Virus record (IMG/VR): IMGVR_UViG_3300042898_000203
Span: 1-32,054 of that record
Source: a virus
Reading direction: 5' to 3' (one strand)
DNA length: 32,054 nucleotides
Shown here in pieces: positions 15,894-23,346 of the stretch (position 1 is the first letter of the stretch; the number at the start of each line of letters is the position of its first letter). The position numbers and the translations under genes are program-made. The notes beneath the pieces were generated by a model. It saw only the letters and a list, made by a program, of their open reading frames with translations, ran no database searches and was not told where the DNA came from.

Positions 15894-16925
15894 ATGAGTT
15901 TATATATTGACATCAAGTATCTCCATTCGATTTCATATCGACTAGAGAATTTCAAGAAGAAAACCCAAGATCTATTCAACTGCAGATGTCCAATCTGCGG
16001 CGACTCACAACGTAATAAGAGGAAGGCACGAGGATACTTCTATCGTGGTAAGAACGATCTGTATTACAAGTGCCATAAGTGTGGCGCGAGTCAACACTTT
16101 GGAACATTCCTCAAGAACTTTGATGCCACCCTCTACAGTCAATATGTCGTAGAACGATATGCAGATGGTGCTCACAACAAGACTTCTCATAAAACTGTAG
16201 AATCAGTTCTAAAGTTTGAAGAACCAAAGTTTACTAAGAAACCAGAACCTAAACTGCTCGACTCGATTATGGATCGACTTGATACGCTACCAGATGATCA
16301 TGAGGTAATTCAATATGTTACTGACCGCAAAATTCCTCGCGATGCTTTTGATAGGTTGTATTTCATTCCTAATGTTAAAGATGTCATACAGCTTAATGAC
16401 AAATATAAAAACTCGATCATTACATCTGAACCGAGACTCGCGATTCCTTTTTTTGATGGCGCTGGTAAACTCCTTGTTGTTAGCCTTCGCGGAATCAGAG
16501 GCGAGTCATTACGTTATATTAACATTAAGGTAGACGAAGATGCACCATCGATTTTCGGTCTGGATAGGGTCGATCCTACAAAAGAAATACTTGTTGTCGA
16601 AGGGCCCCTTGACTCCCTTTTTCTGGATAATTCTATCGCTTGTGCTGGAACGTCATTCGGAAAAATCGACCAACTTCCGTTACAAAAAGAAAAAATAACA
16701 ATTATTTTTGATAATCAACCAAAAAACCGAGAAGTCGGTAAGTTAATGAATAAGTATATTGATATGGGGTATAAGATGGTCATTTGGCCAGATGTTCCAG
16801 GAAAAGATATTAATGAAATGATTGAAAATGGATTGACTTCTGGTGAAATCCAGAGTATTATAAATGATAATACGTTTCAAGGACTATCAGCAAAGGCAAA
16901 GTATATGATGTGGAGGAAAGTATGA
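15894..16925 (+). CDS. 61: DNA primase, T4 gp61 type
   Basis: The 343-residue protein matches T4 gp61 (342 residues), which makes RNA primers for the lagging strand with the gp41 helicase. The N-terminal zinc ribbon is complete: C32-P-I-C35 and C60-H-K-C63. The TOPRIM catalytic fold is marked by the glutamate in VVEGPLDSLFLD near 233-244, then IIFDNQ near 266 and a WPDVPGKDINE segment that supplies the metal-binding aspartates. The start at 15894 (MSLYIDIKYL) is preferred over the ATG at 15876, which lies inside the promoter. The stop overlaps the next start (ATGA). An early promoter directly upstream fits replication timing. Confidence 0.9.
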   Translation: MSLYIDIKYLHSISYRLENFKKKTQDLFNCRCPICGDSQRNKRKARGYFYRGKNDLYYKCHKCGASQHFGTFLKNFDATLYSQYVVERYADGAHNKTSHKTVESVLKFEEPKFTKKPEPKLLDSIMDRLDTLPDDHEVIQYVTDRKIPRDAFDRLYFIPNVKDVIQLNDKYKNSIITSEPRLAIPFFDGAGKLLVVSLRGIRGESLRYINIKVDEDAPSIFGLDRVDPTKEILVVEGPLDSLFLDNSIACAGTSFGKIDQLPLQKEKITIIFDNQPKNREVGKLMNKYIDMGYKMVIWPDVPGKDINEMIENGLTSGEIQSIINDNTFQGLSAKAKYMMWRKV

Positions 16926-17188
16926 GCGAACTTGTCGCTAATGAATATGGCGTAGAACTCGCTCATTTTCGAATCACAAAGTTGCGTATTCATCGCACAG
17001 ACGGTAAGTGGTTGGTAGAGTATCGCCGCGAACCTCGCTGGTTGCTTGGTCTCGACCGCTGGTGGTGGTTCGATGATGGTACGTATATCGATTATGCCGA
17101 TGCATCTAATCGTGTAGATCATCTTCTGGGTGTTGGATATGTTAGTAGGGCACAGTTCCAAAAAGTCAAAGAATTTGAGGTTGAGTAA
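16922..17188 (+). CDS. Small protein of unknown function
   Basis: The 88-residue product starts at 16922, behind a strong GGAGG and overlapping the primase stop. It is rich in Trp and Arg (WLLGLDRWWWFDDGTY) with no membrane segment. The pattern of short strands suggests a small beta-rich domain. No family is recognised. It is coupled at both ends (ATGA and TAATG), so it is expressed with the primase. Confidence 0.6.
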   Translation: MSELVANEYGVELAHFRITKLRIHRTDGKWLVEYRREPRWLLGLDRWWWFDDGTYIDYADASNRVDHLLGVGYVSRAQFQKVKEFEVE

Positions 17189-17733
17189 TGCTATACACTG
17201 GGTCGGGAAATCTTCCACATCATATCTACTGCTGGGTAGACTCATCGTTCATTCGTAAGGGTGTAGAACCATATACCTTTGAACCCTGTGTTTGGTTTGC
17301 ATTGCATTCAAAACCTGGACACTCATGGGGGTGTCATATCATGCTTGAATGTGGTGCAGTCTACCGTGGTGTTCCTCCGCATGCTCTAGCATTTTCTGTA
17401 GACCCAGAACCAGCGTGGACTCTTGAAGATACACAGGTATGGGATTGTTATGGTGATCAGTTCTCAGTTATTCGTTATGATTATCTGAACAGTCAGCGAG
17501 CAGAGATTCGTAGTACTGGGGAGTTTGGTCGCTATCTGTTTACTGCCATTCCTATGAACGATGGTTACAGTATGCATCCTTCGCAGTCTAAGGAGTTTAT
17601 GTTTATAGAACTAGACAACGGCAGACTTTGTATTATGCCTACAAACGAGTTGAGATTTCATGATAAATCTTATACTGAAGGCGATTGGCCCACTAATATT
17701 AAATTGAATACAACATCATGGAGAGTTGAATGA
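17188..17733 (+). CDS. Phage protein of unknown function
   Basis: The 181-residue protein is rich in aromatic residues, His and Cys (HHIYCWVDSSFIRKG, PCVWFALHSKPGHSWGCHIML). It has no signal peptide and no catalytic motif I can name. The His/Cys content might bind a metal. It overlaps both neighbours and lies between primase and thyX, so a role in DNA or nucleotide metabolism is plausible but unproven. Confidence 0.6.
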   Translation: MLYTGSGNLPHHIYCWVDSSFIRKGVEPYTFEPCVWFALHSKPGHSWGCHIMLECGAVYRGVPPHALAFSVDPEPAWTLEDTQVWDCYGDQFSVIRYDYLNSQRAEIRSTGEFGRYLFTAIPMNDGYSMHPSQSKEFMFIELDNGRLCIMPTNELRFHDKSYTEGDWPTNIKLNTTSWRVE

Positions 17734-18434
17734 GCGAAGTAAATCTGATCGGACTTACAAAACCAAGTGCGTATACAGAATGTAGTACTGCCAATGAACT
17801 GGTTGCATGGGCAGCAAGAGTATCTAATCCGTCAAACCAGAACAGCACCGCAACAGCACCTAAACTGGTTCAGTATCTTATTAAGAACCAACACTGGTCA
17901 CCACTGGAGATGGTACATGTATCAATGGAAATTAAAACAACTCGTGACATCGCTAGGCAAATTCTTCGCCATCGATCCTTTTCGTTCCAAGAATTTTCAC
18001 AGAGATATGCAGACCCGACTACAGACCTTGGATTCGTCATTAGAGAAGCACGACTACAGGATACCAATAACCGACAAAACTCGGTGGAATTGGGATCCGA
18101 CGACAACGCATTGGCCGAAGAATGGGCAATGAGACAGGTAACTGCTACTGATGCTGCCTTAGATGCTTATGAGTGGGCGATTGAAAACGGTATCGCAAAG
18201 GAGCAGGCACGTGCTGTTCTGCCTGAAGGTAATACCGAATCAACTATCATCATGGCAGGTTCGCTGCGTTCGTGGGTTCACTACTGCCAGTTGCGTATGG
18301 ATAAAGCGACGCAGAAAGAACACCGTATCGTAGCAGAACAGTGCTGGACAATAATCGGTCAACACTTCCCCGATGTAATCAAGGCACTAGATGACATGAC
18401 AGCGTGGGCAGAGTTTGAAAGGAAACTTCCGTGA
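17730..18434 (+). CDS. thyX: FAD-dependent thymidylate synthase ThyX
   Basis: The 234-residue enzyme makes dTMP from dUMP using methylenetetrahydrofolate and FAD/NADPH. The diagnostic RHRx7S motif is exact: R80-H81-R82 through S90 in RHRSFSFQEFS, followed by QRYAD. The substrate-binding region PEGNTESTIIMAGSLRSWVHY lies near 169-189 and ends in the expected RSWxHY. It begins with an ATGA overlap and ends with GTGA, from which the next small gene starts. It feeds dTTP pools together with the ribonucleotide reductase genes downstream. Confidence 0.95.
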   Translation: MSEVNLIGLTKPSAYTECSTANELVAWAARVSNPSNQNSTATAPKLVQYLIKNQHWSPLEMVHVSMEIKTTRDIARQILRHRSFSFQEFSQRYADPTTDLGFVIREARLQDTNNRQNSVELGSDDNALAEEWAMRQVTATDAALDAYEWAIENGIAKEQARAVLPEGNTESTIIMAGSLRSWVHYCQLRMDKATQKEHRIVAEQCWTIIGQHFPDVIKALDDMTAWAEFERKLP

Positions 18435-18577
18435 TTAATTGGTTAGTATATAATAAAGATGATATTGTTGTTGCAGATGTTGAGTCTGAAGAAGAAGCAC
18501 TCGAAGTCGTAGAAGATCTTACGGAAGATCCGTGGTGGAAAGACGAAGCACCTTATAGAATAGAAATGTTACCATGA
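18431..18577 (+). CDS. Small acidic protein, GTG start
   Basis: This 48-codon frame starts with GTG at 18431, overlapping the thyX stop, and ends at 18577, overlapping the ATG of the next gene. The product begins INWLVYNKDD and is very acidic (ESEEEALEVVEDL, EDPWWKDEA). Perfect tiling between two coupled genes is the main evidence that it is real. The strongly negative surface recalls small phage anti-repair or DNA-mimic proteins, but there is no homology to support that. Confidence 0.6.
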   Translation: MINWLVYNKDDIVVADVESEEEALEVVEDLTEDPWWKDEAPYRIEMLP

Positions 18578-18765
18578 ATAGTCTAGAAAAAATATGGTCT
18601 CGAGCAACTGGTCATCTTATGGGTTCAACAGACGAAGATAGACCTGATGTTCCTATTCTTACAATACAAGAAGCACGTGTTGCGTTGTTTCTCAAAACAT
18701 TTTGGGTTGTGATACACATCGTTACGTGTTTTGTAATTATTACCAACACGATACGGCATTGGTAA
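18574..18765 (+). CDS. Small single-pass membrane protein
   Basis: The 63-residue product has a soluble N-terminal half (LEKIWSRATGHLMGSTDEDR) and one hydrophobic helix near 37-58 (VALFLKTFWVVIHIVTCFVI and on), ending RHW. The start overlaps the previous stop. Function is unknown; small membrane proteins in T4-type early regions often alter host transport or superinfection, which is no more than a precedent. Confidence 0.6.
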   Translation: MNSLEKIWSRATGHLMGSTDEDRPDVPILTIQEARVALFLKTFWVVIHIVTCFVIITNTIRHW

Positions 18766-18766
18766 T

Positions 18767-19312
18767 ATGACAACAGTTATAGTTAAGGAAAATGATGATG
18801 GTGAATTATATATAGAGCTTCCGCACGATCTATTGAAGACCCTTCACTGGGATGAAAACACAGAACTAATTTGGTCCGATCAACATGATGGATCTTGGGC
18901 ATTGACAAAGAAAGAAAATATTATGAATAACCAAAAAGACGTTACCGAATTTATGATTGCAGCAGATCAATATGTGGGCACAACTCCGCATCTAAATGAT
19001 GATAATATGGCGCAAGCAAACCTATATATTAATCTGATCGATGAAGAATACCGCGAACTTTGCGATGGTTTTCTTCGTCGTCATATTGGAGACATTGCTG
19101 ACGGTGGTGCCGACCTAGTTTGGGTTGTTCAAGGATTGTTTGCAACTCTTGGTATCAACTTTGAAGAGGTGTGGAAAGAAGTTCGTGCTTCTAACATGAG
19201 TAAGGTTTCTGATAATGGTAAGATTAAAAAGCGTGAGGATGGTAAGATTCTTAAACCAGAATCATATTTCAAACCAGACATCGAAAAAGTGTTGAAGGAA
19301 CAGGGACTATAA
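18767..19312 (+). CDS. AbrB/MazE-like domain fused to a MazG-like nucleotide pyrophosphohydrolase
   Basis: Residues 1-50 look like a swapped-hairpin AbrB/MazE DNA-binding domain (VIVKENDDGELYIELP, then LLKTLHWDENTELIW, then GSWALTKK). Residues about 53-181 look like a phage MazG-type all-alpha NTP pyrophosphohydrolase: DEEYRELCDGF supplies the ExxE-type metal ligands and GDIADGGADLVWVVQG the second set, followed by the characteristic SNMSKV...REDGK...SYFKPDI tail. MazG enzymes hydrolyse NTPs or (p)ppGpp-like nucleotides. An ATG inside the linker (about 18923) could make the enzyme alone. It abuts nrdA. In most phages these two domains are separate genes. Confidence 0.75.
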   Translation: MTTVIVKENDDGELYIELPHDLLKTLHWDENTELIWSDQHDGSWALTKKENIMNNQKDVTEFMIAADQYVGTTPHLNDDNMAQANLYINLIDEEYRELCDGFLRRHIGDIADGGADLVWVVQGLFATLGINFEEVWKEVRASNMSKVSDNGKIKKREDGKILKPESYFKPDIEKVLKEQGL

Positions 19313-21115
19313 ATGGCAAGAGAGAATTATCTGGATATTGAGATTGACTTATCACGGGACTCCCTGTTTGACAAACTAGGTATTCAGCGACTTCAAGAAT
19401 CATACATGAAGGACGACGAAACGTCTCCGCAGCATCGGTTCGCTTTTGTTTCAAAGACGTTCGGTTCTAATCCTGCACATGCGCAGCGTCTATACGAATA
19501 TGCATCAAAGCACTGGTTGTCATACGCGACTCCGATCCTCTCGTTTGGTCGGTCAAAGCGTGGTATGCCAATCAGTTGTTTCCTAAACTTCATTGATGAT
19601 ACTGCGGAGGGTCTAGTTGAAAATCTTTCAGAAACTAACTGGTTGTCTATGCTTGGTGGCGGCGTTGGTATTGGTTTTGGCATTCGCGCCGCAGATGATA
19701 AGTCTACTGGTGTTATGCCTCACCTTCGCACTTATGATGCTTCTAGTATGGCTTACCGTCAAGGTCGCACTCGTCGTGGTTCTTATGCTGCTTATCTGGA
19801 TATTTCTCACCCTGACATTGGGTTATTTCTAGAAATGCGCAAACCGACTGGTGATCCCAACATGCGTGCACTGAACCTGCACCATGGGGTTAACATCTCG
19901 GATGCATTTATGGAAATCGTCGAGCGTTGTATGACCGATAAGGATGCTGATGACAGTTGGGATCTTACTGATCCGAAGTCAGGTGAAATCCGCGATACAG
20001 TTTCAGCGAAAGATCTCTGGCAGAAAATTCTAGAACTGCGCATGATGACAGGTGAACCTTACCTGCACTTTATTGATGCGAGCAATCGTGCATTACCACA
20101 GTTCCAGAAGGATCTTGGTCTGAGAATTAATCAGTCGAACCTCTGCTCGGAAATTATTCTTCCGACGGATAGGAAGCGCACTGCTGTTTGCTGTCTCTCG
20201 TCAGTCAATCTAGAATACTATGATTCTTGGTCAAAAGATCCGTTGTTCCTCAAGGACATGGCAGAGATGCTAGACAACGTTCTTCAATACTTCATTGACA
20301 ATGCTCCTAAGCAGGTTGCTCGTGCGATCTATTCAGCAAAGCGTGAACGGTCTATTGGTATTGGTGCGCTTGGTTTCCATGCTTATCTTCAGCGCAAGGG
20401 TGTTGCGTGGGAGTCAGCAGTTGCCAAGGGTATTAATATGCGAGTGTTTAAGCACATCAAAACTCGTCTCGATACTGCTAATCTAGAACTCGGGACAGAA
20501 CGTGGTGAGGCACCTGATGCTGTTGGCACTGGTCGACGTTTCTCCCATATGCAGGCAATTGCTCCGAATGCATCTTCGTCAATTATTATGGGCAATACCA
20601 GTCCGTCGATTGAACCGTGGCGAGCAAATGCGTATCGTCAGGATACTCTATCAGGTTCATTTTTAAATAAGAATAAATATCTTGATGCGATTATTCTAGA
20701 AGAAGCAGCAATGGGCAGACCTTCTGGTTGGTATGATGAGGTTTGGTCCTCGATTATCGCCAACGATGGTTCGGTGCAGCATCTTACTTGGATGGACGAT
20801 ATTACTAAGGAAGTCTATAAGACCTCCATGGAAATTGACCAGCGTTGGGTTATTGAGCATGCAGCAGACAGACAGAAGTTTATTGATCAGGCACAGTCCC
20901 TCAATGTATTCTTCCGTCCTGATGCAAATATCAAGTATCTTCATGCTGTTCACTATCTTGCATGGAAGCAGGGTTTGAAGACGATGTATTACTGTCGTTC
21001 TGAAAAGATCGGTAAGGCAGATAAGGTATCAAAGCGCATTGAACGAGAAGTGATCAAGGAGATCGACTTCAAGGCAATGATTGAAGGCGACACTTGTGTT
21101 GCGTGCGAGGGGTAA
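19313..21115 (+). CDS. nrdA: Class I ribonucleotide reductase, large subunit
   Basis: The 600-residue protein reduces ribonucleotides to deoxyribonucleotides with NrdB. Catalytic residues are in place: the redox pair Cys89 (PISCF) and Cys293 (AVCCLSS), the active-site N276-L-C278-S-E280, the radical-relay Tyr559-Tyr560 (TMYYCRSEK) and the C-terminal shuttle cysteines 595 and 598 (TCVACEG). The N-terminal ATP-cone found in E. coli NrdA (761 residues) is missing, so dATP feedback inhibition through that domain should be absent. The start is one base after the MazG fusion. The gene order nrdA, glutaredoxin, small basic protein, nrdB forms one operon. Confidence 0.95.
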   Translation: MARENYLDIEIDLSRDSLFDKLGIQRLQESYMKDDETSPQHRFAFVSKTFGSNPAHAQRLYEYASKHWLSYATPILSFGRSKRGMPISCFLNFIDDTAEGLVENLSETNWLSMLGGGVGIGFGIRAADDKSTGVMPHLRTYDASSMAYRQGRTRRGSYAAYLDISHPDIGLFLEMRKPTGDPNMRALNLHHGVNISDAFMEIVERCMTDKDADDSWDLTDPKSGEIRDTVSAKDLWQKILELRMMTGEPYLHFIDASNRALPQFQKDLGLRINQSNLCSEIILPTDRKRTAVCCLSSVNLEYYDSWSKDPLFLKDMAEMLDNVLQYFIDNAPKQVARAIYSAKRERSIGIGALGFHAYLQRKGVAWESAVAKGINMRVFKHIKTRLDTANLELGTERGEAPDAVGTGRRFSHMQAIAPNASSSIIMGNTSPSIEPWRANAYRQDTLSGSFLNKNKYLDAIILEEAAMGRPSGWYDEVWSSIIANDGSVQHLTWMDDITKEVYKTSMEIDQRWVIEHAADRQKFIDQAQSLNVFFRPDANIKYLHAVHYLAWKQGLKTMYYCRSEKIGKADKVSKRIEREVIKEIDFKAMIEGDTCVACEG

Positions 21116-21118
21116 AAC

Positions 21119-21355
21119 ATGTCACAGTTTTTTGCAGAAATTTATACCAAACCAGATTGCCCGTATTGTGTACTGGCAAAAGAATTTATGACTGGTATGG
21201 AAATTCAGTATGTTGAAAGCGTGGTGGGTGAAGATGTATTATGGGAAGATGTAGTTGCCGCAGTTCCTGGGATAACAACAGTTCCGCAAATTTGGATTAA
21301 TGGACATCACGTCGGTGGTTATGATGATCTAATCAAATGGGCGGGGAGTAATTAA
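21119..21355 (+). CDS. Glutaredoxin
   Basis: The 78-residue protein is a compact glutaredoxin: KPDCPYC with Cys14 and Cys17 as the redox pair, TTVPQIWI as the cis-proline loop, and GGYDDL for glutathione binding. It would re-reduce the C-terminal cysteines of NrdA, so the position between nrdA and nrdB fits. The stop overlaps the next start by one base (TAATG). Confidence 0.9.
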   Translation: MSQFFAEIYTKPDCPYCVLAKEFMTGMEIQYVESVVGEDVLWEDVVAAVPGITTVPQIWINGHHVGGYDDLIKWAGSN

Positions 21356-21513
21356 TGGCAAAAGGTTCAAAGTCCAACGGGACAATAAAAAACACTATCA
21401 ATAATACCTATAAGAAAGGTACTAGTATTGGTAATGGTAAAATTAAAACAAGCACAATGAATAAGCGCAAAAAGCAAAATTTTAAGAAGTATAGGGGTCA
21501 GGGAAATCCATGA
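21355..21513 (+). CDS. Small very basic protein between glutaredoxin and nrdB
   Basis: The 52-residue product (AKGSKSNGTIKN at the start, then MNKRKKQNFKKYRGQG) is Lys/Asn-rich and highly basic with no acidic residue, suggesting nucleic-acid binding. It starts in a TAATG overlap with a GGGGAG ribosome-binding site and its TGA overlaps the nrdB ATG, so both ends tile exactly. No family is recognised. Confidence 0.65.
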   Translation: MAKGSKSNGTIKNTINNTYKKGTSIGNGKIKTSTMNKRKKQNFKKYRGQGNP

Positions 21514-22484
21514 CATTAATGAGTGAAAGATCGTATTTCAAACCGTTTAACTATCCATGGGCATACGACGCATGGTTGAAGCACGAACAGTCACACTGGT
21601 TACACACCGAAGTACCGATGGTAGAAGATGTCAATGACTGGAAGAAACGTCTAACTGATAATGAAAGACTTTTCTTAACAAACATTTTTCGTTTCTTTAC
21701 CCAAGGCGATATCGATGTTGCTGGTGGTTATGTTAAGAACTATCTGCCATATTTCCCACAACCTGAAGTTCGTATGATGTTGATGGGATTTGCGGCACGG
21801 GAGGCATTACATGTTGCAGCGTATTCTCACCTCATTGAAACTCTTGGTATGCCAGAAACAACGTATCAGGAATTCCTTGAATACGACTCAATGCGAGCAA
21901 AGCACGACTACTTTATGGATTTGTCGAACACAAATGGCACACCTGAATCAGTCGCGACCAATATCGCAGCGTTTAGTGCGTTCACTGAAGGTATGCAATT
22001 GTTCTCATCCTTCATTATGCTCCTCAACTTCCCTCGTCACGGAAAAATGAAGGGAATGGGTCAGATCGTTACTTGGTCAATCGTTGATGAAACGATGCAT
22101 GCCGAGTCGATGATTAAACTGTTCCGCACATATGTTGAAGAAAATAGAGAACTCTGGAATGATGAACTAAAGGGACAGATCTACACTATCGCAGAGAAGA
22201 TGGTGGAACTAGAAGACAAGTTTATTGATCTCTCATTCGAGATGGGTGAGATGCAAGATCTTACATCTGCTGATGTTAAGAAGTATATCCGCTATATCTG
22301 CGATCGTCGACTGATTAGTCTTGGACTCAAGGGTATCTTTAAGGTCAAGAAGAATCCTCTGCCGTGGGTTGAGGAAATGATCAATGCTCCGACACATACT
22401 AACTTCTTTGAAAATCGTGCCACCGACTATGCTAAGGGTGCGCTATCAGGTAAATGGGATGATGTCTGGGGCGTAGCAGCATAA
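21510..22484 (+). CDS. nrdB: Class I ribonucleotide reductase, small (radical) subunit
   Basis: The 324-residue protein is the ferritin-like beta subunit that houses the metal centre and tyrosyl radical. Ligands can be followed: Asp67 (TQGDIDVA), E98-A-L-H101 with the radical tyrosine at Tyr105 (REALHVAAY), Glu160 (FTEGMQLF), and E194-T-M-H197 (VDETMHAES). The start at 21510 has AGGGA upstream; a second ATG at 21519 is also possible. It pairs with the upstream nrdA. Confidence 0.95.
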   Translation: MTLMSERSYFKPFNYPWAYDAWLKHEQSHWLHTEVPMVEDVNDWKKRLTDNERLFLTNIFRFFTQGDIDVAGGYVKNYLPYFPQPEVRMMLMGFAAREALHVAAYSHLIETLGMPETTYQEFLEYDSMRAKHDYFMDLSNTNGTPESVATNIAAFSAFTEGMQLFSSFIMLLNFPRHGKMKGMGQIVTWSIVDETMHAESMIKLFRTYVEENRELWNDELKGQIYTIAEKMVELEDKFIDLSFEMGEMQDLTSADVKKYIRYICDRRLISLGLKGIFKVKKNPLPWVEEMINAPTHTNFFENRATDYAKGALSGKWDDVWGVAA

Positions 22485-22508
22485 AATTTAACCGAGAAAG
22501 GCACTAAC

Positions 22509-22811
22509 ATGGCTAAGAAAGTAACAATTACATATACAAGAGAAGATCTAGATACTCCATGGTATTGGCAAGTACTAAATGAGTCGGGATCATCCGCACA
22601 TACAAATTTTATAACAGAAAATAGTGATAAAATCGAACAAAATGCATATTTTGCTGCACAGGGATACAAAAATATTGTAACTCTTACATTTACTGATCAA
22701 CAAATCCATGACGAGTGGGCGGCGGACGTCAAAACAAATCTCGCTCCTGAATATACTCAATATTGTGAAAACAATAACATCACTACTGAGATTGTAACAG
22801 AAGATATTTAA
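22509..22811 (+). CDS. Small protein of unknown function
   Basis: The 100-residue product (AKKVTITYTREDLDTPWYW at the start) looks like a small alpha/beta domain with alternating strands and an acidic C-terminus. It has no catalytic motif or membrane helix. A GAGAAAGG ribosome-binding site precedes the ATG. It stops right before the zinc-ribbon gene, so the two are co-translated. Confidence 0.6.
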   Translation: MAKKVTITYTREDLDTPWYWQVLNESGSSAHTNFITENSDKIEQNAYFAAQGYKNIVTLTFTDQQIHDEWAADVKTNLAPEYTQYCENNNITTEIVTEDI

Positions 22812-22970
22812 ATGGATAATGAAGAATACGAATGCACCAGTTGCAATGCTCTATTCTTTGTAGATCATGATATGGATCACAAATATTATAGAGTATTACA
22901 CTGCCCTTTCTGTGGAGAGGGTATTGAGCAAGAAGAATATGATTTCGACACGGATCATGAAGGCGAATAA
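22812..22970 (+). CDS. Small zinc-ribbon protein
   Basis: A 52-codon frame that begins directly after the previous stop. The product has two CxxC knuckles, Cys8-Cys11 (ECTSCN) and Cys31-Cys34 (HCPFCG), spaced as in a zinc ribbon, and an acidic tail. Such small ribbons in T4-type phages often bind RNA polymerase or nucleic acids; that role is inference. Its TAA lies within the possible late promoter that serves the GIY-YIG gene. Confidence 0.7.
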   Translation: MDNEEYECTSCNALFFVDHDMDHKYYRVLHCPFCGEGIEQEEYDFDTDHEGE

Positions 22971-22973
22971 ATA
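22966..22973 (+). promoter_or_regulatory. Possible late promoter (AATAAATA) before the GIY-YIG gene
   Basis: The octamer AATAAATA overlaps the zinc-ribbon stop and ends one base before a hairpin. T4 late start sites fall about 6 bases after the box, here around 22979, inside the 5' arm of that hairpin. Confidence 0.55.
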
Positions 22974-22991
22974 GTCTACTGCGGAGTAGAC
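22974..22991 (+). promoter_or_regulatory. Hairpin hiding the ribosome-binding site of the GIY-YIG gene
   Basis: GTCTACT at 22974-22980 pairs perfectly with AGTAGAC at 22985-22991 around a GCGG loop. The Shine-Dalgarno GGAG (22983-22986) lies in the loop and 3' arm, nine bases before the ATG at 22996. Read-through messages would fold it shut. A message begun at the late promoter would lack most of the 5' arm and leave the site open. Confidence 0.6.
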
Positions 22992-22995
22992 ATTT

Positions 22996-23346
22996 ATGAT
23001 AGTTAAGAAACCGAGAAAACTGCCGTTGCCGAAGAAGGTGCATAGAGTATATTGCACTTACTTCGACGACGGCAAATTTTATATTGGATATTCATGTAAG
23101 ACAGAGAAACTGTTCGAAAAATATTTCGGCAGTTCCACTTATGTGACCAATTATTTGGGTGAGATGCGTAAGGAAGTTGTCGCGGAGTATGCCAGCAAAG
23201 CGCATGCCAAGGCAGTTGAACACCTGCTACAGTGGGAGTATCGATTCGACGAACGATGCATAAATGATATGTGGAACGTTCGCTTACGATTGTCTCATTT
23301 GAAAACGTTACAACTTCCTGAATGGAGACCTGGATGCTTTTCATAG
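22996..23346 (+). CDS. GIY-YIG family endonuclease (free-standing homing type)
   Basis: The 116-residue protein has a compact GIY-YIG nuclease domain: the first tyrosine motif in RVYCTY (17-22), KFYIGYS at 27-33, an FGSS turn at 44-47 as in SegE-type enzymes, and a candidate catalytic glutamate in KAVEHLL (Glu75). The arginine seen after YIG in many members is replaced by Lys/Glu-containing sequence. No separate DNA-binding domain follows, so it is close to the minimal nuclease. It probably spreads between phage genomes by cutting a neighbouring locus. Expression seems controlled by the hairpin and late promoter just upstream. Confidence 0.75.
   Translation: MIVKKPRKLPLPKKVHRVYCTYFDDGKFYIGYSCKTEKLFEKYFGSSTYVTNYLGEMRKEVVAEYASKAHAKAVEHLLQWEYRFDERCINDMWNVRLRLSHLKTLQLPEWRPGCFS

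Noticed and set aside
16770-16775. GGGG-TATAAG inside the primase gene resembling an early -10 box
   Set aside because: No TTGAC-type -35 box is found 17 bases upstream.
20672-20679. AATAAATA inside nrdA
   Set aside because: It lies mid-gene with no start nearby downstream; likely chance in Asn/Lys codons.
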